Below, piece after piece: positions 23,897 to 37,228 of a stretch of 64,000 nucleotides of DNA; the first letter of the stretch is position 1; each line of letters begins with the position of its first letter. The position numbers and the translations under genes are program-made. The DNA lies in NCBI GenBank assembly GCA_001557505.1, contig LSAX01000006.1, positions 1,922,001-1,986,000 of the forward strand. Direction: 5' to 3'. This DNA is from Reticulascus tulasneorum. Its lineage: Eukaryota > Ascomycota > Sordariomycetes > Glomerellales > Reticulascaceae. Below the pieces are notes generated by a model. It was not told the origin of the DNA. It was given only the letters and a program-made list of their open reading frames with translations, and did not search any database.

Positions 23897-26800
23897 ACCA
23901 GAATTTAAAAATAAAACCAGAGCTCGCCAATGCTTCCATGCCCCTACAAGCCGTCGGACCGGCCAAGATTTAACCCGTTCCTACCTGTGCCTGTATTGGT
24001 AAATGAACATCAGGGAACGGGTTTGTCTTAGGGAGAAGTACGCGGGAGCACTGCGAGAGCTGGGAAATGAGAGCATCATGCATATGGTCGATTGAGATGG
24101 ATTCTATCCAAGCATTCGCACATTTGCTTTCGTCGACTCATTAAGGAATAGCATCTTGCGGTGGCTGAAGGCTACACCGTGCGAGGGAGCGCGACGGTGG
24201 TGTCGGCGACTTCGGGTCACAAACTCGAGCCTCCTTCTGCCACGGCCACAGCGCCTGAATCCCTCGTTCCCAGCTGCGTTGGCCTAGGGAGAGTGTGATG
24301 GTGGTGGGGGATGTGATGCAGCCAGATGCTGATAGAGTGCCATGTAAGCGCGTCTTGACATTGCGCGTGGTGCCTGCTCCAGACTGTCTGCAGAACACTC
24401 TCGTCCCAACTTTACCTCCAAGTTCTTGGATCATTTCAAATGGGCCGATCTCGCCAGCCCCAGGAGAGTAGCTATGGCGTCACCATGATTGTATTCGAAA
24501 CTGATCTAGGAGATGGCGCGTCTGCATGTCTACGTAGTATACGATACAGGTTGGACTGCGTGCCTATGAACATCTACGCAATTTGGCAATTGGTCCCCCT
24601 GCCACATTGGGATTTCTAAAACTGTCGCCGCCGCGCCGTCGCCTCCCCGTAAAGGAGGAGCCACTCAAGCGCAAAGTCGTAACTCCAGCCAATGTGCTGT
24701 GCATTGTAGTCGGCGGTCTTCGAGAACAATTCCATTCAGCCAGCCAGCCCTCCCGGCCCTTCTTTCGGGAAGTCATTGCCGGGACGAGACAGTGGCTTGT
24801 GTGGTCAAAAAGCCAGGGTGCAGCCACGCGGGAGAAGACAATGCCGGGCACTGATAGCCACCAACCACGGCAACCTCGGGAGGCCACTGTTCCTCGCCCC
24901 ATAACTCGGTGGCTCGTATGATCCCATTTAGCGTGCTCCCGATGAGAAGGGGGGGGGGATGTTCTCGTAGGGCGTCGGTGATGGCTCGAGACGTAGCTAT
25001 CGCTGGATTCCAGGGTTTTATTTACAGCGACGTGTCAGCTCCTAACTAGGGCCTATGCAGCAGTATAGCCATTTGGGGGTTGTGCTCCATAAGAGGCAGC
25101 CCTGCGACTGGCGATGCCACAGGTCCTCTACCGCCTAACTAGGTAGCTACTAATACATAGTAATTACTCCGTTTATACCGACCTTACCTAAGTAGGCACC
25201 AGACATAAGTAATACTACGTAGTAAAAGGCTTCCACAGTACCCATACACCCACATCCACCCCATGCATGTGAAGGCAATGGAAATAAAGATTGTCACGCT
25301 CGCGCCTCCCCCAAGCTCTGGTGGAAGGGGCCCTACAGTTCCCCCTTCATTATCCATATTTGGCTTAGTGGACAGATTGGGCCGAACTCCATAACTTTGA
25401 CAAAGCACTCTATTTTTGGCGCGCCTCTGACCAAGCTCCATTCAGCCCGCCCATTGGCCCACTTGCCGAATGCCCAGCTGTCGGTGATTGCTGAGGTTTC
25501 GGCCAACCTCAGTTGGGAAGGTTTTGGTTTCCCGGAACACTTGTTCACTCCAACTGCAATTCCAACCACGCCCGCCACCAAGCACTCGACTTTTAGCACC
25601 CAACAGGACGAATACGGGACACAGGCGGGCGTTGCAGCCACTGAAGCTCCTTGGGTACTCAAATTTCCCGTCAGGTGGTGTTCTGTGACAAAAGTTTATG
25701 CGGATCGTGACCCATGGTCTCTCAAAAGTTCAGAGCCCGGGTTCAAACACCGAATGCCCCAGAGTGTCCCCGTCCAGTCTTTCTCGACAAGTGGGATTGA
25801 TAGCCTACTAAGCAAATGCGTTGCGAACTTGGGACGCCCCTAACGGCGCTTGGTGGCTGCAATCTACCTCCGAACTCCTGGCAAACTTCCAGAGATGAAG
25901 CCTGTTTCTATTCGCCCGAAGGAGCGACGGACATCTTCTGCAGGATTTGCTCCTGCGTATATCCTCCTAGTTTGCATTGCATCCCAATGCCTCGAGTCCT
26001 CTTCAAAACGTGCGTGGTACCTATACACCCTGCCGTTCGCGTTCCTCATATCACAGAGCACAGAGACCAGATTATTGATGCCATGCTGTGTGTTTGTCAT
26101 GTTCTCGACAAATGCTGGTCAAATTCGTCGAAACGGGGCTTTTCCGTCCCACACCCCTGCCTCCATGGCTGTTCCCTCTCCCCAAGCAGGGGTCATGGCC
26201 CTGCCAGGTTTCCTTCACTGCACAATTTACCCCAAAGAGGGCAACTGTCCAATTGCGGGATCGGCCTCGTACCTTCGTATCTTGAAGTTGTAACCTGTAC
26301 CACAAAACTCCACTCCCGTCCCAATGAATGGGCCACTGCTCCCATTGGCCAAATCTCGACCTCACAACGCATAGATCAGCGCCTCAGCCTTATCCAAACC
26401 TGCCGACATTGCGCCGTCCCTTGAAAAGCACGTCCGTATGCACGACAAATAGGGGGTGTATCTGGCGAGAATCGTATAGACGGGAGGGGTGCGAGTTGAT
26501 GCTGTGTCGAAAGTACCAAACCCGACCCGACGGAAAAGATCACTCCCCCAACTAATCTGACTGGTGCGTGAAGATTTGGGCAGTGTCGGAAAGATTATTG
26601 TCGGGATTCTTGGTCCACTACTAAGCACTCTGTGTCCCCGTTTCGAAAATCCCGTGCGGCGCGGTAGGGCGAGAGCATGGTCATTACAGTGACAGGCATT
26701 GTTTGGGGACTTTGGAAGCTTGCCCTACAGCTCATTTATCTCTCGCAGGAAAATGTCTGCGAAATCGCTCAAGTTGCATACTGAAGTGCTAGTGCCTTGC

Positions 26801-29800
26801 GGGCGTTTGATGATTTTCATTTCTTTGCTGGAACCGCCCTCGTCCGGGCCAGGTGTTCTTCTCCACGTCCTCTCCGGCCGCATGGGATATGCGTAGATAC
26901 TGATTGAGTTAGAAATCCCCAAGAGGCGGCCTTTGAGGTTGGCTTCCATATCTGCAGCTCTGCATTTAAACGTCAGCTGTCACAGCTTGCAAGAAGCCAC
27001 AGAATGGGCATTGATAAACTGCCGGTTCTCCGACGTCCATCCTCGCACTCTAACAGGACTGCTATCAGCAAACATCGTCGTCTATCTACTATGTAGACTG
27101 GTGTCTTGGAGCTCTCGAATCCGTATCAGAATAACGACCAAAGTTAGAACATTGGTAAGGACTAGGGTGGAGCAGTCTAGCTGCTGAGCAATTCTAGCTG
27201 CCATTCGCTCGCTTCACAGCCCTATGTCCCGCAATTTTGTTTCGTACTATGTAACTTCTCTTCAGGATCACTCCTGCGGGGACGGAGCAGCAAATGGCAA
27301 GTGGCTACTGGCTTATTTCGCCGATCTCCTAAACCATCTGCACGGGCGGCCGACAACTCATCAGGGGCTTGTGTTCAAGTCAACCGTCCCATTTCCCTCT
27401 GTGTATGCTCGAGAGAGTGTGCGCCCGCCTTATGACAGCCGTTCAACCGGCCAACGTGGGACCACGGGAATGGCTTCCGCTGACCAACAGGACCATCTCC
27501 TCGTGGCAACCCAAATCGCATCCCTCGCAGGCCCCTTTACCCCATTTGGCCTAAGCCTGAGAGCATCTGTCGGATCCCTGGGACTGGCTTAAGGTTCTGA
27601 CCCCCTCAAGCCATGCGGAACTTCAATGCCTACCAGCGGCACCACCCAAGCCGAACGGATCAAAGCCAGCGGCGGCTGCTGCCTGTCTCAGCATCGCCCA
27701 GGGCGATCTCGGCTTAATTTCCATCTACTGCAAGATCTCTAAAACACCCCAGAAGCTTGGCACGATGTGGTAGTGCAGTCGGCTCCAAGGAAGATGGCTG
27801 AAGGCGTTAACTTCGTTGTATGAGTGTGTTTGCTATTCCACCGGCGCGGAAGGTGTTCAGGAAGGACGGCCGCCCAAGACTTTGTTGGGTCAATAAATAC
27901 ACCTAGTAACCAAACCTACAGTGAAGATGTGTTGGAATATAATGCTACTATCTGACGGCGGCTTCGCATGACCCGCAATCCAGACCAGGAGAGTACAACT
28001 GCGAGAATAGAGGAGACCTTCTCAACGTATTGATCTCGGAAATGTGTCCAAGGGAGGATTCAAGGCCCCATCCCTCTACCAGATAACCAGTTTGGGATAA
28101 ACCTGTCCGAGACCTCGTTGTCTCCTCAACTCAATGTTAGCGTGGAGAGGAATGGATATTCAAAGCGCGATCATGGTGCCCAGAACAAGCGCTAAACAAT
28201 TACACGGCTGTCATCAGCGAATCTCCCAATCTGTGATGGCAAAATAAGCAAATCCCGTCGTTTTGTCACTTGGGTTGTGGTCTATTGGTAGTAGTACACA
28301 CGTGGTCCATCTACAGTATGTAAGTTAACTTGAATGGACTATTTAAACATTAGTGATCTGGACTCTTCCTGCCCCGTTTGTCCTAGCACGGGCTGCTTCT
28401 ACGAAGCATAATTGTCATCATTCCAGGGGGTAATAACGCGTGTTTCCACATGGGAGCAAACAACCCCGACCCATGGTGTTGTGTATGCGAGAGGGTTAAT
28501 TGAATAGCTGTTGTTAACTAACTTTATGTACGGACTACCACGATAGGCTATCAGCCTTTCAGAGCGGCAATCCCGGGGACTACCGAGGAGAATTGGCCTA
28601 GATCACCCGAAGCTCTTCCCGGGGTTGGCAGCTCTTCGGTGCCGTCCCCATTAGCATGAGACCTTGGGGTTCAGTAGGGACGTCTGCCCATGGGGAATTG
28701 ACAATGGAGAACGTCATGTTGGATGTGGCATCTTCAACATAGCCCATGATCGCTCACTACCTGGTAATTATTGTAACGTAGTGTTGCAGACAGTGAAAGT
28801 GGTGCATTGCCACCGTTTCCAACCCAAAGTACCTTTGTGCCACCGGGTTACGAAGCCAGGTTCAACGCTCGTGGCTTGGGGTCAGAGGGCAACAATTCCG
28901 CCCAAATTGGGATGAATGGTCGTCAGTGTCAAATGCGAACCCCGGTCATTTGTCAGTGGCAGGGAGTCCGATACGCCGGGATATGGAAGAGGGTGTGGCA
29001 GTAGTGAAACGGGAGAAAGGCGGCGAACAAGAAACCATGAGGCGCCAAGGAAACTAGTACATGGAATGCGCAAATGGGGCAATAGGTCCCCAAAAACAAA
29101 AACACCACATGGCCGCCTTTTCTCCACCCACCGTGATGTAGAAGAGCGGCCAAAGTTAGTTTTTTTCTGGGTCCTTATGGCTTGGGGGGTTCATCAGTGG
29201 GTGGAGGGAAATGGTTGACAAGGTTGCACAGGTCGCGCATTCGCACTCCTGCGGACCTTTTTTTTTGGTTACGTTTTTGAATGCCGCCAGCTTCCCTTCC
29301 TGGCGCGCTAATGTGCAATGTATTTAGCCCCCGTTATAAATGGACATGGCCCACACCCATTCAGGAAACCATCCCCAAAGAGGTAATCGCAGAGTTTCTA
29401 CTTTGCAAGATTTCAAATAGAATATCGGAGGTCGGATTTAATAACATTGGCCCAATCGCTAACCATGCTATAGCTCCGATGAATAATCATCAGAACTTCA
29501 GAGCCAGCATGACCTGGCTGCACCAGGTTGCAGCCAATATTCATTGCAACAACAGCTGTTGTGCCGATGCCGAAGAAGAATATATTGCATGGAGGTTCGG
29601 TATTTGGTTTTCAAGACCCATCAGAACCCCCATAAAAAATAGGGCCTACATTCCGCAGCAGTGTGGGAGATGACGAACTCCTGTGCATGTCGGAAAGGTA
29701 CTTTACCCAAGCGATAAGTACATACGTGACCGCAGATAGCTATGGCGCCGCAGGTGCGAGGGCTCTATTCTCGGTATTGAGAGGAGTACTGTGATTAATT

Positions 29801-32800
29801 CTATGGTGATGGGTAGGTAGGCAAGTACCAGTAGGTAAGACCTTAATTCTCATAGGGCTGGCTGGGCTGGATATGTCTGCCCTGGCTTCCAACCTCCCTC
29901 CCCTCTCCACATGTAACGTATGCACCACCTCAGCTGCTCTTCGGCCCCCAGGAAAAGCCGGCGTGCCACGGCCAACATACATGCATACGTGGTGTGCCCC
30001 AGTTGCTCTTCCGATGTGACACCACCACCGCCTCTTCTGCTCGGCTCGTGGTAACGCAAATCAATTCTCCTTGCACAATCTGAAGCTGGAGGAATTGGGT
30101 TCATGTCGGCTGTCTGCTGGCATCGACGGAAATACTGTTGTAGCGGTGTGGCTTGCAGCCGCCAGCATCCCGCCTTCATGATTGTAGTCCAGAAGTACCT
30201 ACATGGTATGCATTCTGACTGACTTACCTACAGCGTGTTTGGCTGGCTGCATCATACCTGCATCACCAGCGTGCTTCGGCGACACCGTGCCGTAAAGGAC
30301 AACCACCCACACCCCCCCCCCTTCCCCCGCCGAACTGATTCCGTAGGGCTGAAGAAGCTTCCAACATGATGATTGGTGAGGCGCATGATGTAAGGTCGCG
30401 GGCCACCCCTCTCAGCATTGCAGTGCAGGTACGTACTGGGACCCTGGTGGCTTCTTGGCAGTGATGACAAAGAATGTTCTGGGTTACATGCATTCAGCAA
30501 TCTGCGAATAACTCCTTCGGCGATCCATGAATATCTCGCCTAAACAGGTCAATACGCGCGCTTGTGCCATTTTGGGAAATGGGTGCTCAAAATGACGATA
30601 ACGTGAACGATTCCATGTCGTGAAACAAATGTCCGACCCCATCCCATGCCCAGCACTACATTGCGGGATTCTGTAGTGTAATAATCCACCCACTCTCCGT
30701 ACGCCTTTCATGTCATTGACGCGGCCGCTTCTACTCACGAACTGGTAGCCTCTGGTTCGGCTTTAGCATCCCCGACCACTTCTCCGGGCCAGGGTGTCGT
30801 CGTCGACTGTTCAGCAGCGTATCTGAGGAGCGCCGGAAATATAGAACATTGACGAAGAAAGCCGAACAACTGCCCAACCATTGCCATCACTGGATAATGT
30901 TGGTGGGGAGTTGAGGAGTAAGGCGAACTGGGCCAGTCCGGACAAGGATGGCAAATGGAGATACGTAGTGTGTAGATATCAGGTGATTGACAACATCGCC
31001 TGCCGATGGGACTGTACCGGTGCACTAATAAGATGCCTCCGAGCTACGGAGCCCAGACAGCAACCTTCATGTCGGCTGGATCTGTGTAGTCTGGCGTTCT
31101 GAAGTTTATCCTGGGATCTCAAGGCTTCTAATCAAGTGATGAATATGCATATACACTCGCGCAAGAGGTCCATGGACGGTTAAGTCACCGCGGCATCCGA
31201 ACAGATGGCAAGACGACGACACATTGCCGCCGTGCCGCTATTACACGAGTTGAACTAGCCGATAAGGCATTATGGGCTTGAATAGCGAACGGATGAGCCA
31301 ACCAGCGGGTGGCCACAGGAAATGCAACCTTGGGACTTGGAGATCTTAAGATTGAGCGACAGATACCGTCGGGAAACCGAAGATGACCCAAGTGGGGGGG
31401 TGGTGGTTTACTAAGCATCATCAAAACTAAGGTAGTTTGAGCACATATTACCCCCCCTCCGTCATGGGGCTCAGTGACAACGGCTCTCATACGATACCGC
31501 ACTGAAAACGCGGAACTTGATGGTGTGGTTCGGACGAAAGACTTCGCTGGGGGGGGGGGGCTCCCCTTTTTGGCATCGCAGGAAGCGGATTGTGGCGGAG
31601 CAACTGGGACGCACTGCTACGTACCACCAAATCGCAACGCATTGTGGCTAATCATTCACCAGCTGTCGTAACGCCGATACCCACTCCGAGGTACATTAAA
31701 TTTAACACTTGCTGGTTGAAACACCAGATCAGGTAATTACGGTACGTACCTCCACCAGGAGAAGGGGAACGAGGAGATCGGGGACCAACCGGGCGGGCCA
31801 TTGGTAGGCAGGCAACTTATGTACCACTAGAACCCCGTCGTTGGTGTAGCCCCCATCACGGCGTCCGTGTTTCCATGTGACGCGCTACTACTATGTATAC
31901 CTAGAGTGCCTCTTTGACATGCAGTGATATGCAAGACAGGTGGGTACCTGACAAGTCGCCTGGTATGGGGCTGGGCGTGCTGCAAGACTGCTGCGGCCGC
32001 TCCAGCACCCACCGCTAGTTCCTGGTACGGAATCGTGGGTTTTGGTCTGGAAAGAGCGGAACACGAATTCCCAGGTGCGTTTACGCACTCGTTTTAACGG
32101 CCAAGTACGGACTTGCCACCCCTCTCCAATGCTAAACCTGTTTAACACCGCTATGTACCTCATTAGCATTCTGTTGTCTACACTCCGCCCGTTTGCTGCC
32201 GACCACATATCCACATTAGCCCGTCACTCCTGTCCGTCGGCATCACGAGCCTTGAGTAGAGAGACATATGGGCCGTGCTTCCCAGTTGATCGTCCAGTTA
32301 TTATCATGTAGGAGGAGAATGCCCTGCCAATCCCCAAACACGGCCTTAGTCCGCCCGCCCCATCCGTTAAGTCGTCTGCCTGCACATCTGTGCACCTGTA
32401 GGTTCTCCATGCCATGCTCTTGCGTTTTTTTATTAGCCCTGTTCACAGGATCCTGGGCTTCCCACCTCCACCCCCTACGAAGGAGCGGGCACGGGGTATC
32501 TACGCTGGTACGGAACAACTTGCTCATGCCGCTCCCTGACCCATCTTGTACGCGGTCATTTGAACAGGCGATCGAATTACGCCCGCCGTCAAAACTCGAG
32601 TTGCCGGCATTCGACGATGCATGGTTGATGCGGCCCTGAATAAAGGCTAACTCGCTGTCTCGTGCAGGGCATCCATACCTACGACGTGCTCCTCCAATTC
32701 CTTTCGCATACGAACAAGAGAGTCCGTTTCCGAAAAAGGCGATTCGTGCGGACGTCCTTCCCTCATCTTATTGAAGCACGAATAGCCAACCACACTATTT

Positions 32801-35800
32801 GTCAATCCCAGGGGATAGATGGATGGTCGGGGACGAAGTTGCAAAGCATGGGCTTTGCGCTTTGGGGGCTTCCACGTCGGCCTCGGCGAAATACAAGACC
32901 CAAGGTGCGTCTTATACCGTACATCCACGTATTTAACCAGCTATGTACCTTCACTCTATCAGAGTAGGAATGTACGGATTTCGAGGATGATGTGCGCCAG
33001 ATTATCGGCGATGCTATGTATATCCCCTGCACATAGTCACCCCGCTGCTGCCATACCTTTAGGCGTACTCCCAGGCAAAACGGCGACCAGTCTCGAAATA
33101 CGCATCAGCGCCCGCAGGACACCGTCGTCGGTTAATTTATGCCCCAAAGAGGAATTTCGTATCGCTCCAGTGGAGTGCGCGTACACGTGTGGCTATACTA
33201 AAATCCGTACCTACCACGTAGTATATACGCCAATTCCTAATGCTGTAGCGATATGTCATGGTCCCAGGAGGCCCAGCAGAAGCAATACTGACATCCATGC
33301 CCACGGCGATAATTCCGCTGTTGATGTGCTAGGTGTCTGTTCAGCCAAGTCCAGGCCATATGTTTTTATCTTGCAGATATCGTACAATCCATCAACCTCC
33401 ATATGCGAATCTAGCCATGTGCTCGGTGAAGGTGCCAATGAAGCAGATGTTGACGCCACAAGGAACGACTGTAATATTTTCGGTGTATCAATGTTTCGCA
33501 ACTGCTTTCAACAGACATCTCTCCCACATCTATGTAAGTTGTGGCACATAAAGAGATCGTCGGCCTACTGAATTCATGGCAACTCGCCTACTTCCCAACT
33601 CGTATTACAGAAGCCAATCAGCATCGCCAACCAAAAGCTCCCGTATTTCCTCCTCATAAGTGGTATTGTCAAGTACATAGTAATGAAGATCCCAGGTAAG
33701 GTGCCTGTTAGTCGGCGCGCCCTCCGCAGTGCTACTTTGCAGGGGTTTATGAAGATCATATTAAAAAGTCCCCACGACATCTCTTATTTGAATAACTCTT
33801 CTTGCTTATGTTATTTTCTTTGCTGACATCTCCGCGGACGCCAAAGATTCGGGCACTACAAGCCGAAGTTCGGCTTAAACAGCGCCGGTTGTGAGATTGC
33901 CGACTCGGATGGCCGGTTGAACGTGCTCGTAAACCCCAACCCCCTAAAAAGGTACTGTCTCTACTAGAGTCCAGGATTGTTGACGACCTGGTATTCATGC
34001 ACCGCAAGTGTCGCATGATGCAAACCACACGGTTCTCTGTGTTAATTAAGTGACAAGTGTTAAGTAGTTGCCTGATGAACTATGATATTCTCTAGCAATA
34101 TCACATGCGAACTGGCCCGGTTCTATCATCGTTTGGCTGCTACCTACAGATGACATCAGAGCGTGGGCGCCTGGCTTTTGCAAGGTGACATGCGGATATC
34201 CAGGGTTGGTGCTGCATTAAGAGAAATGTTCAAGGGCCCTATAACAATGACTCGTTTGCGAGCTCACTATGCGAGGCTGGTGAGGCAGCAGATTACTGCT
34301 AGCAGCAAACTTTGACATGCCTATACCAGGCTCAAATGGGATTGCCAATCTCACGACAGCAGGGCCCGCCCAGAAGCCAGTATGTACACACAACTCTGAG
34401 TTAATCTTCTTTGACATCTACAAGTTGTCCCTTGGCCGCTTGACTAGTAATGGGCGGGTTCGAGACTGCCCGAGTCGCTGAGAGCGACCAACGTAGTTTT
34501 GGTTCAGATTGGCTCCCTTGCTTGACACTGTGATTCCCGAAATGGCTTTAGCCTGTGGTTTCAGTTCTCTATTCAGTTCGCCGTGACCTTGATTATCGAC
34601 CTTACCTAGCTTTTTATACAAGCACGTTCTGCGGCCGTCGGACGATTGATCGTGGCAGCGGTTTTGGGACAAGCGCTATTACGTAAGAACCCTAATTTGA
34701 AGACGGCTAGTCGCAAGGCTACAACGCTGCAGTTGACAACAGCATCATTCGATGTCTGTGCCCACTTGCGTCTCTCATCTCTATGCAGCGGCCACTGCTT
34801 GAGCCCCTATCTTCTCATTGACGATGTATATTCTTGCATCCCTTTACGGGCAACTTTGCAACTCAGGTGGTAAATAAAGACGGCGAGATATTGTGCTGTG
34901 GAAATTTGTTGAAACACGCCCCAGACCCATGTAACACATGATATAACCAAGCAAACAAACTCCCCAGTTCCCTTTAATCCTTAAGGCTATACTAGTCCAG
35001 CTACCATCGCGCAATGATGTGATTGATTACATGGTCATGGACTCGATTGCCAGCTAGCTTGGTTTCCTGTTTTCGCCAACAGTCGTATGGTTGCTGGTGA
35101 CAGTGTTCGACCAGTTTCGTCAAGACGGAAGACAAATTTATGGGAACAGCTCGCCCCAATTGGCCTTCATTGTGTCTAACCAGGTCATGAACAAAGGGGC
35201 TCGGGGGCTCTATGCTGTTGTGCTGTCGGTTGCTGACATTGGCCACAATGTAAGTAGTCAGCTACGTTCTCTTGGCTCTTTGCATACCTACCTCGAACAA
35301 CGGTGTAGACTTGGTTACATTGCGAATGATGCTGTGCCACGTTATTTAAACCTCTGCGAGTTTTTTCATGGCCACAACCCGCTCTGGCGTAATTTAAGGA
35401 CGGTTTGGAGGCCAGCAGAGTTGGCATTCCCAGAGGATGGCACTCTTGCGGGTTTCTCATTTCGACCTGTGTCGGGGATAGCATTCCATTCATCGTGGTA
35501 TTGAAAGGTTCCAACGGCCACTTGGACCTAGGCTCACTCGCAGATAACCATGCTGTCCAGCAAGTCGCGATCATATCTCCTATGAGCCGACACCTGGCTC
35601 AAGAGCCATCACAACCATGCCACGACACTCTCTCATCCTCTGTCTGTATTTGTATGGTCCACTTCGGGCAGTTTGAGATGTCAGCCGACAGCGAACTTGG
35701 CCATATTGATGCTGAGCACGCTGCTGTGGAGACTGTATTCCGAGAAGAGCGGAGGAACGCAAGGAAGAAGGCAAAGGAACCTCTAGCTGGGACGGGCAGG

Positions 35801-36007
35801 CCACCAGACGCTGGGCAACTCGGAGAACATCACCCACAAAGCCAAACATCTATTCCGACACACAATCTCCTCCACTACTTCATATTGTTCTTCATGTGTA
35901 TGACTTCGCTCCTCGGATTCCACAGATCTCTTGGGAGTCGTAAGCAAAGATGGATGTGACTAAGTCCAGAGGAAGTAGGTGTGGACGATGAGGAACGGAC
36001 AGCTACC

Positions 36008-36032
36008 GGGCACCACCACCTCGTGGTGGGGT
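36008..36032. other. GC-rich hairpin
   Basis: GCACCACCAC, a CTC loop and GTGGTGGGGTGC can fold into a stem of about ten pairs with a small bulge. It is near the right end of the gene-free region. Function unknown. Confidence 0.4.
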
Positions 36033-37228
36033 GCAAGGTCGTCATTGAGTAGATCGTCCAGATCTCGTCGTTCTGTGGTTTAAAGGAAGTGGAATACGGC
36101 CCGTGATCGGACCTGCAACTCCTTACGGGATCGAATAGGCCGTGGTCCGTTACGGCACGTCCAAGATTTCGACTGTGTCCATTGCATGCATATGAGGCTC
36201 ACTGGCCAGGTACCAGAACGTTTCAGTTGCTCTGTGTCTTTAATTCGAAGGCAGGAAGACGTACGCATCACTTGAGATGCATTAATTGGGTCGAAACGTT
36301 AGTGGCTCCCGATATTCTTTACCAGAAATCATCTCCATTGAGGCTAGGACAGCATTCTCAGATGTGCCCCCATTGCGAAGTTGGAAACTTAGCATGTTAT
36401 CATCGATCGGCAAACGCGTACGTGGTGCGGACTATGTATGTGTCGAGGTTAATTCATATGAAATTCTAAGCCAGCCCATAACAGGATGGTGCTCGAATAA
36501 CAAGTTCTCGTTCATCCCCGGGCGATGATCGGTCCCTGGACGAGCCTGGAGAAGTCAGTAATATATTTACGACCTCAGCGTAGACTCTGCATATATATGG
36601 GTGAGTCCGGGCAAAGCTCTTTGTCTACCTGCCATACGAAAGAGGATGGAACCACAAAGAGTGAGCCATTAGAGATCCCAAGGGTGTACGGTACATATTA
36701 GGGAATCCGACCCTCACATAGATCGCAATATGTCATCCGTACCGTGACCAGCACAACTCAAAATTGTAATACATATATCGGAACAACCAATGATCTGCTA
36801 CAAACACCAGACGCCAACTTCTTTGGGCAGACCGAAGTCTCGAGCTTCATCCCTAAGAAGCTTATGCAGAGGGGTTGTCCAACTCTCGACGCAAAAAGCC
36901 TTGTAACAACGCACTGCCTGAATACCTCTCAGGAAGGGTAGTCACATCAGGCCAGGGCAACAACAGTGAGACGGGAGGCAGCCGCCCACACATACACATA
37001 CAATGTGTCCCTCCTGTGATCTCCTTTTGATGTCGCGGTAAAAGTACACCAATTTGAAAATCCAGCTCCGACGAGTGTGGCAACGGTGACTATGAGGGCG
37101 GATTGGGTATCGACAGATCCGTAACACTTTTCTTTTCCAGAACAAACAAAAACCATCCCGTCCCCGGCTGCCAAGTTATGCATGAATCTATGTTATATCA
37201 CCTAAAAGGAAGCAGGCACACTTGCGCG

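Larger units (their letters stand above)
23331..37228. other. about 14-kb region without recognisable genes
   Basis: Base composition looks ordinary, not RIP-like. I checked the longer frames: 25397-25843 (+), 25816-26424 (+), 29281-29673 (+), 32819-33571 (+), 35091-35504 (+) and 35405-35959 (+). None shows a domain, a signal-peptide/TM plan, or a run of plausible introns extending it. No tRNA or 5S gene was seen. Notable small structures are a perfect 14-bp palindrome at 23883-23896, poly-C/poly-G tracts near 23380, 23505, 24950, 30310 and 31550, and a hairpin at about 36008-36032. It lies upstream of the bZIP gene (-) and downstream of RCD1 (-). Confidence 0.5.

Noticed and set aside
34440..34475. 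B-box-like GGGTTCGAGACTGCCC suggesting a tRNA
   Set aside because: No A-box or cloverleaf can be built upstream.
35091..35959. Overlapping frames considered as a transposase or other decayed gene
   Set aside because: No catalytic motif or recognisable family on either strand; left as unexplained sequence.
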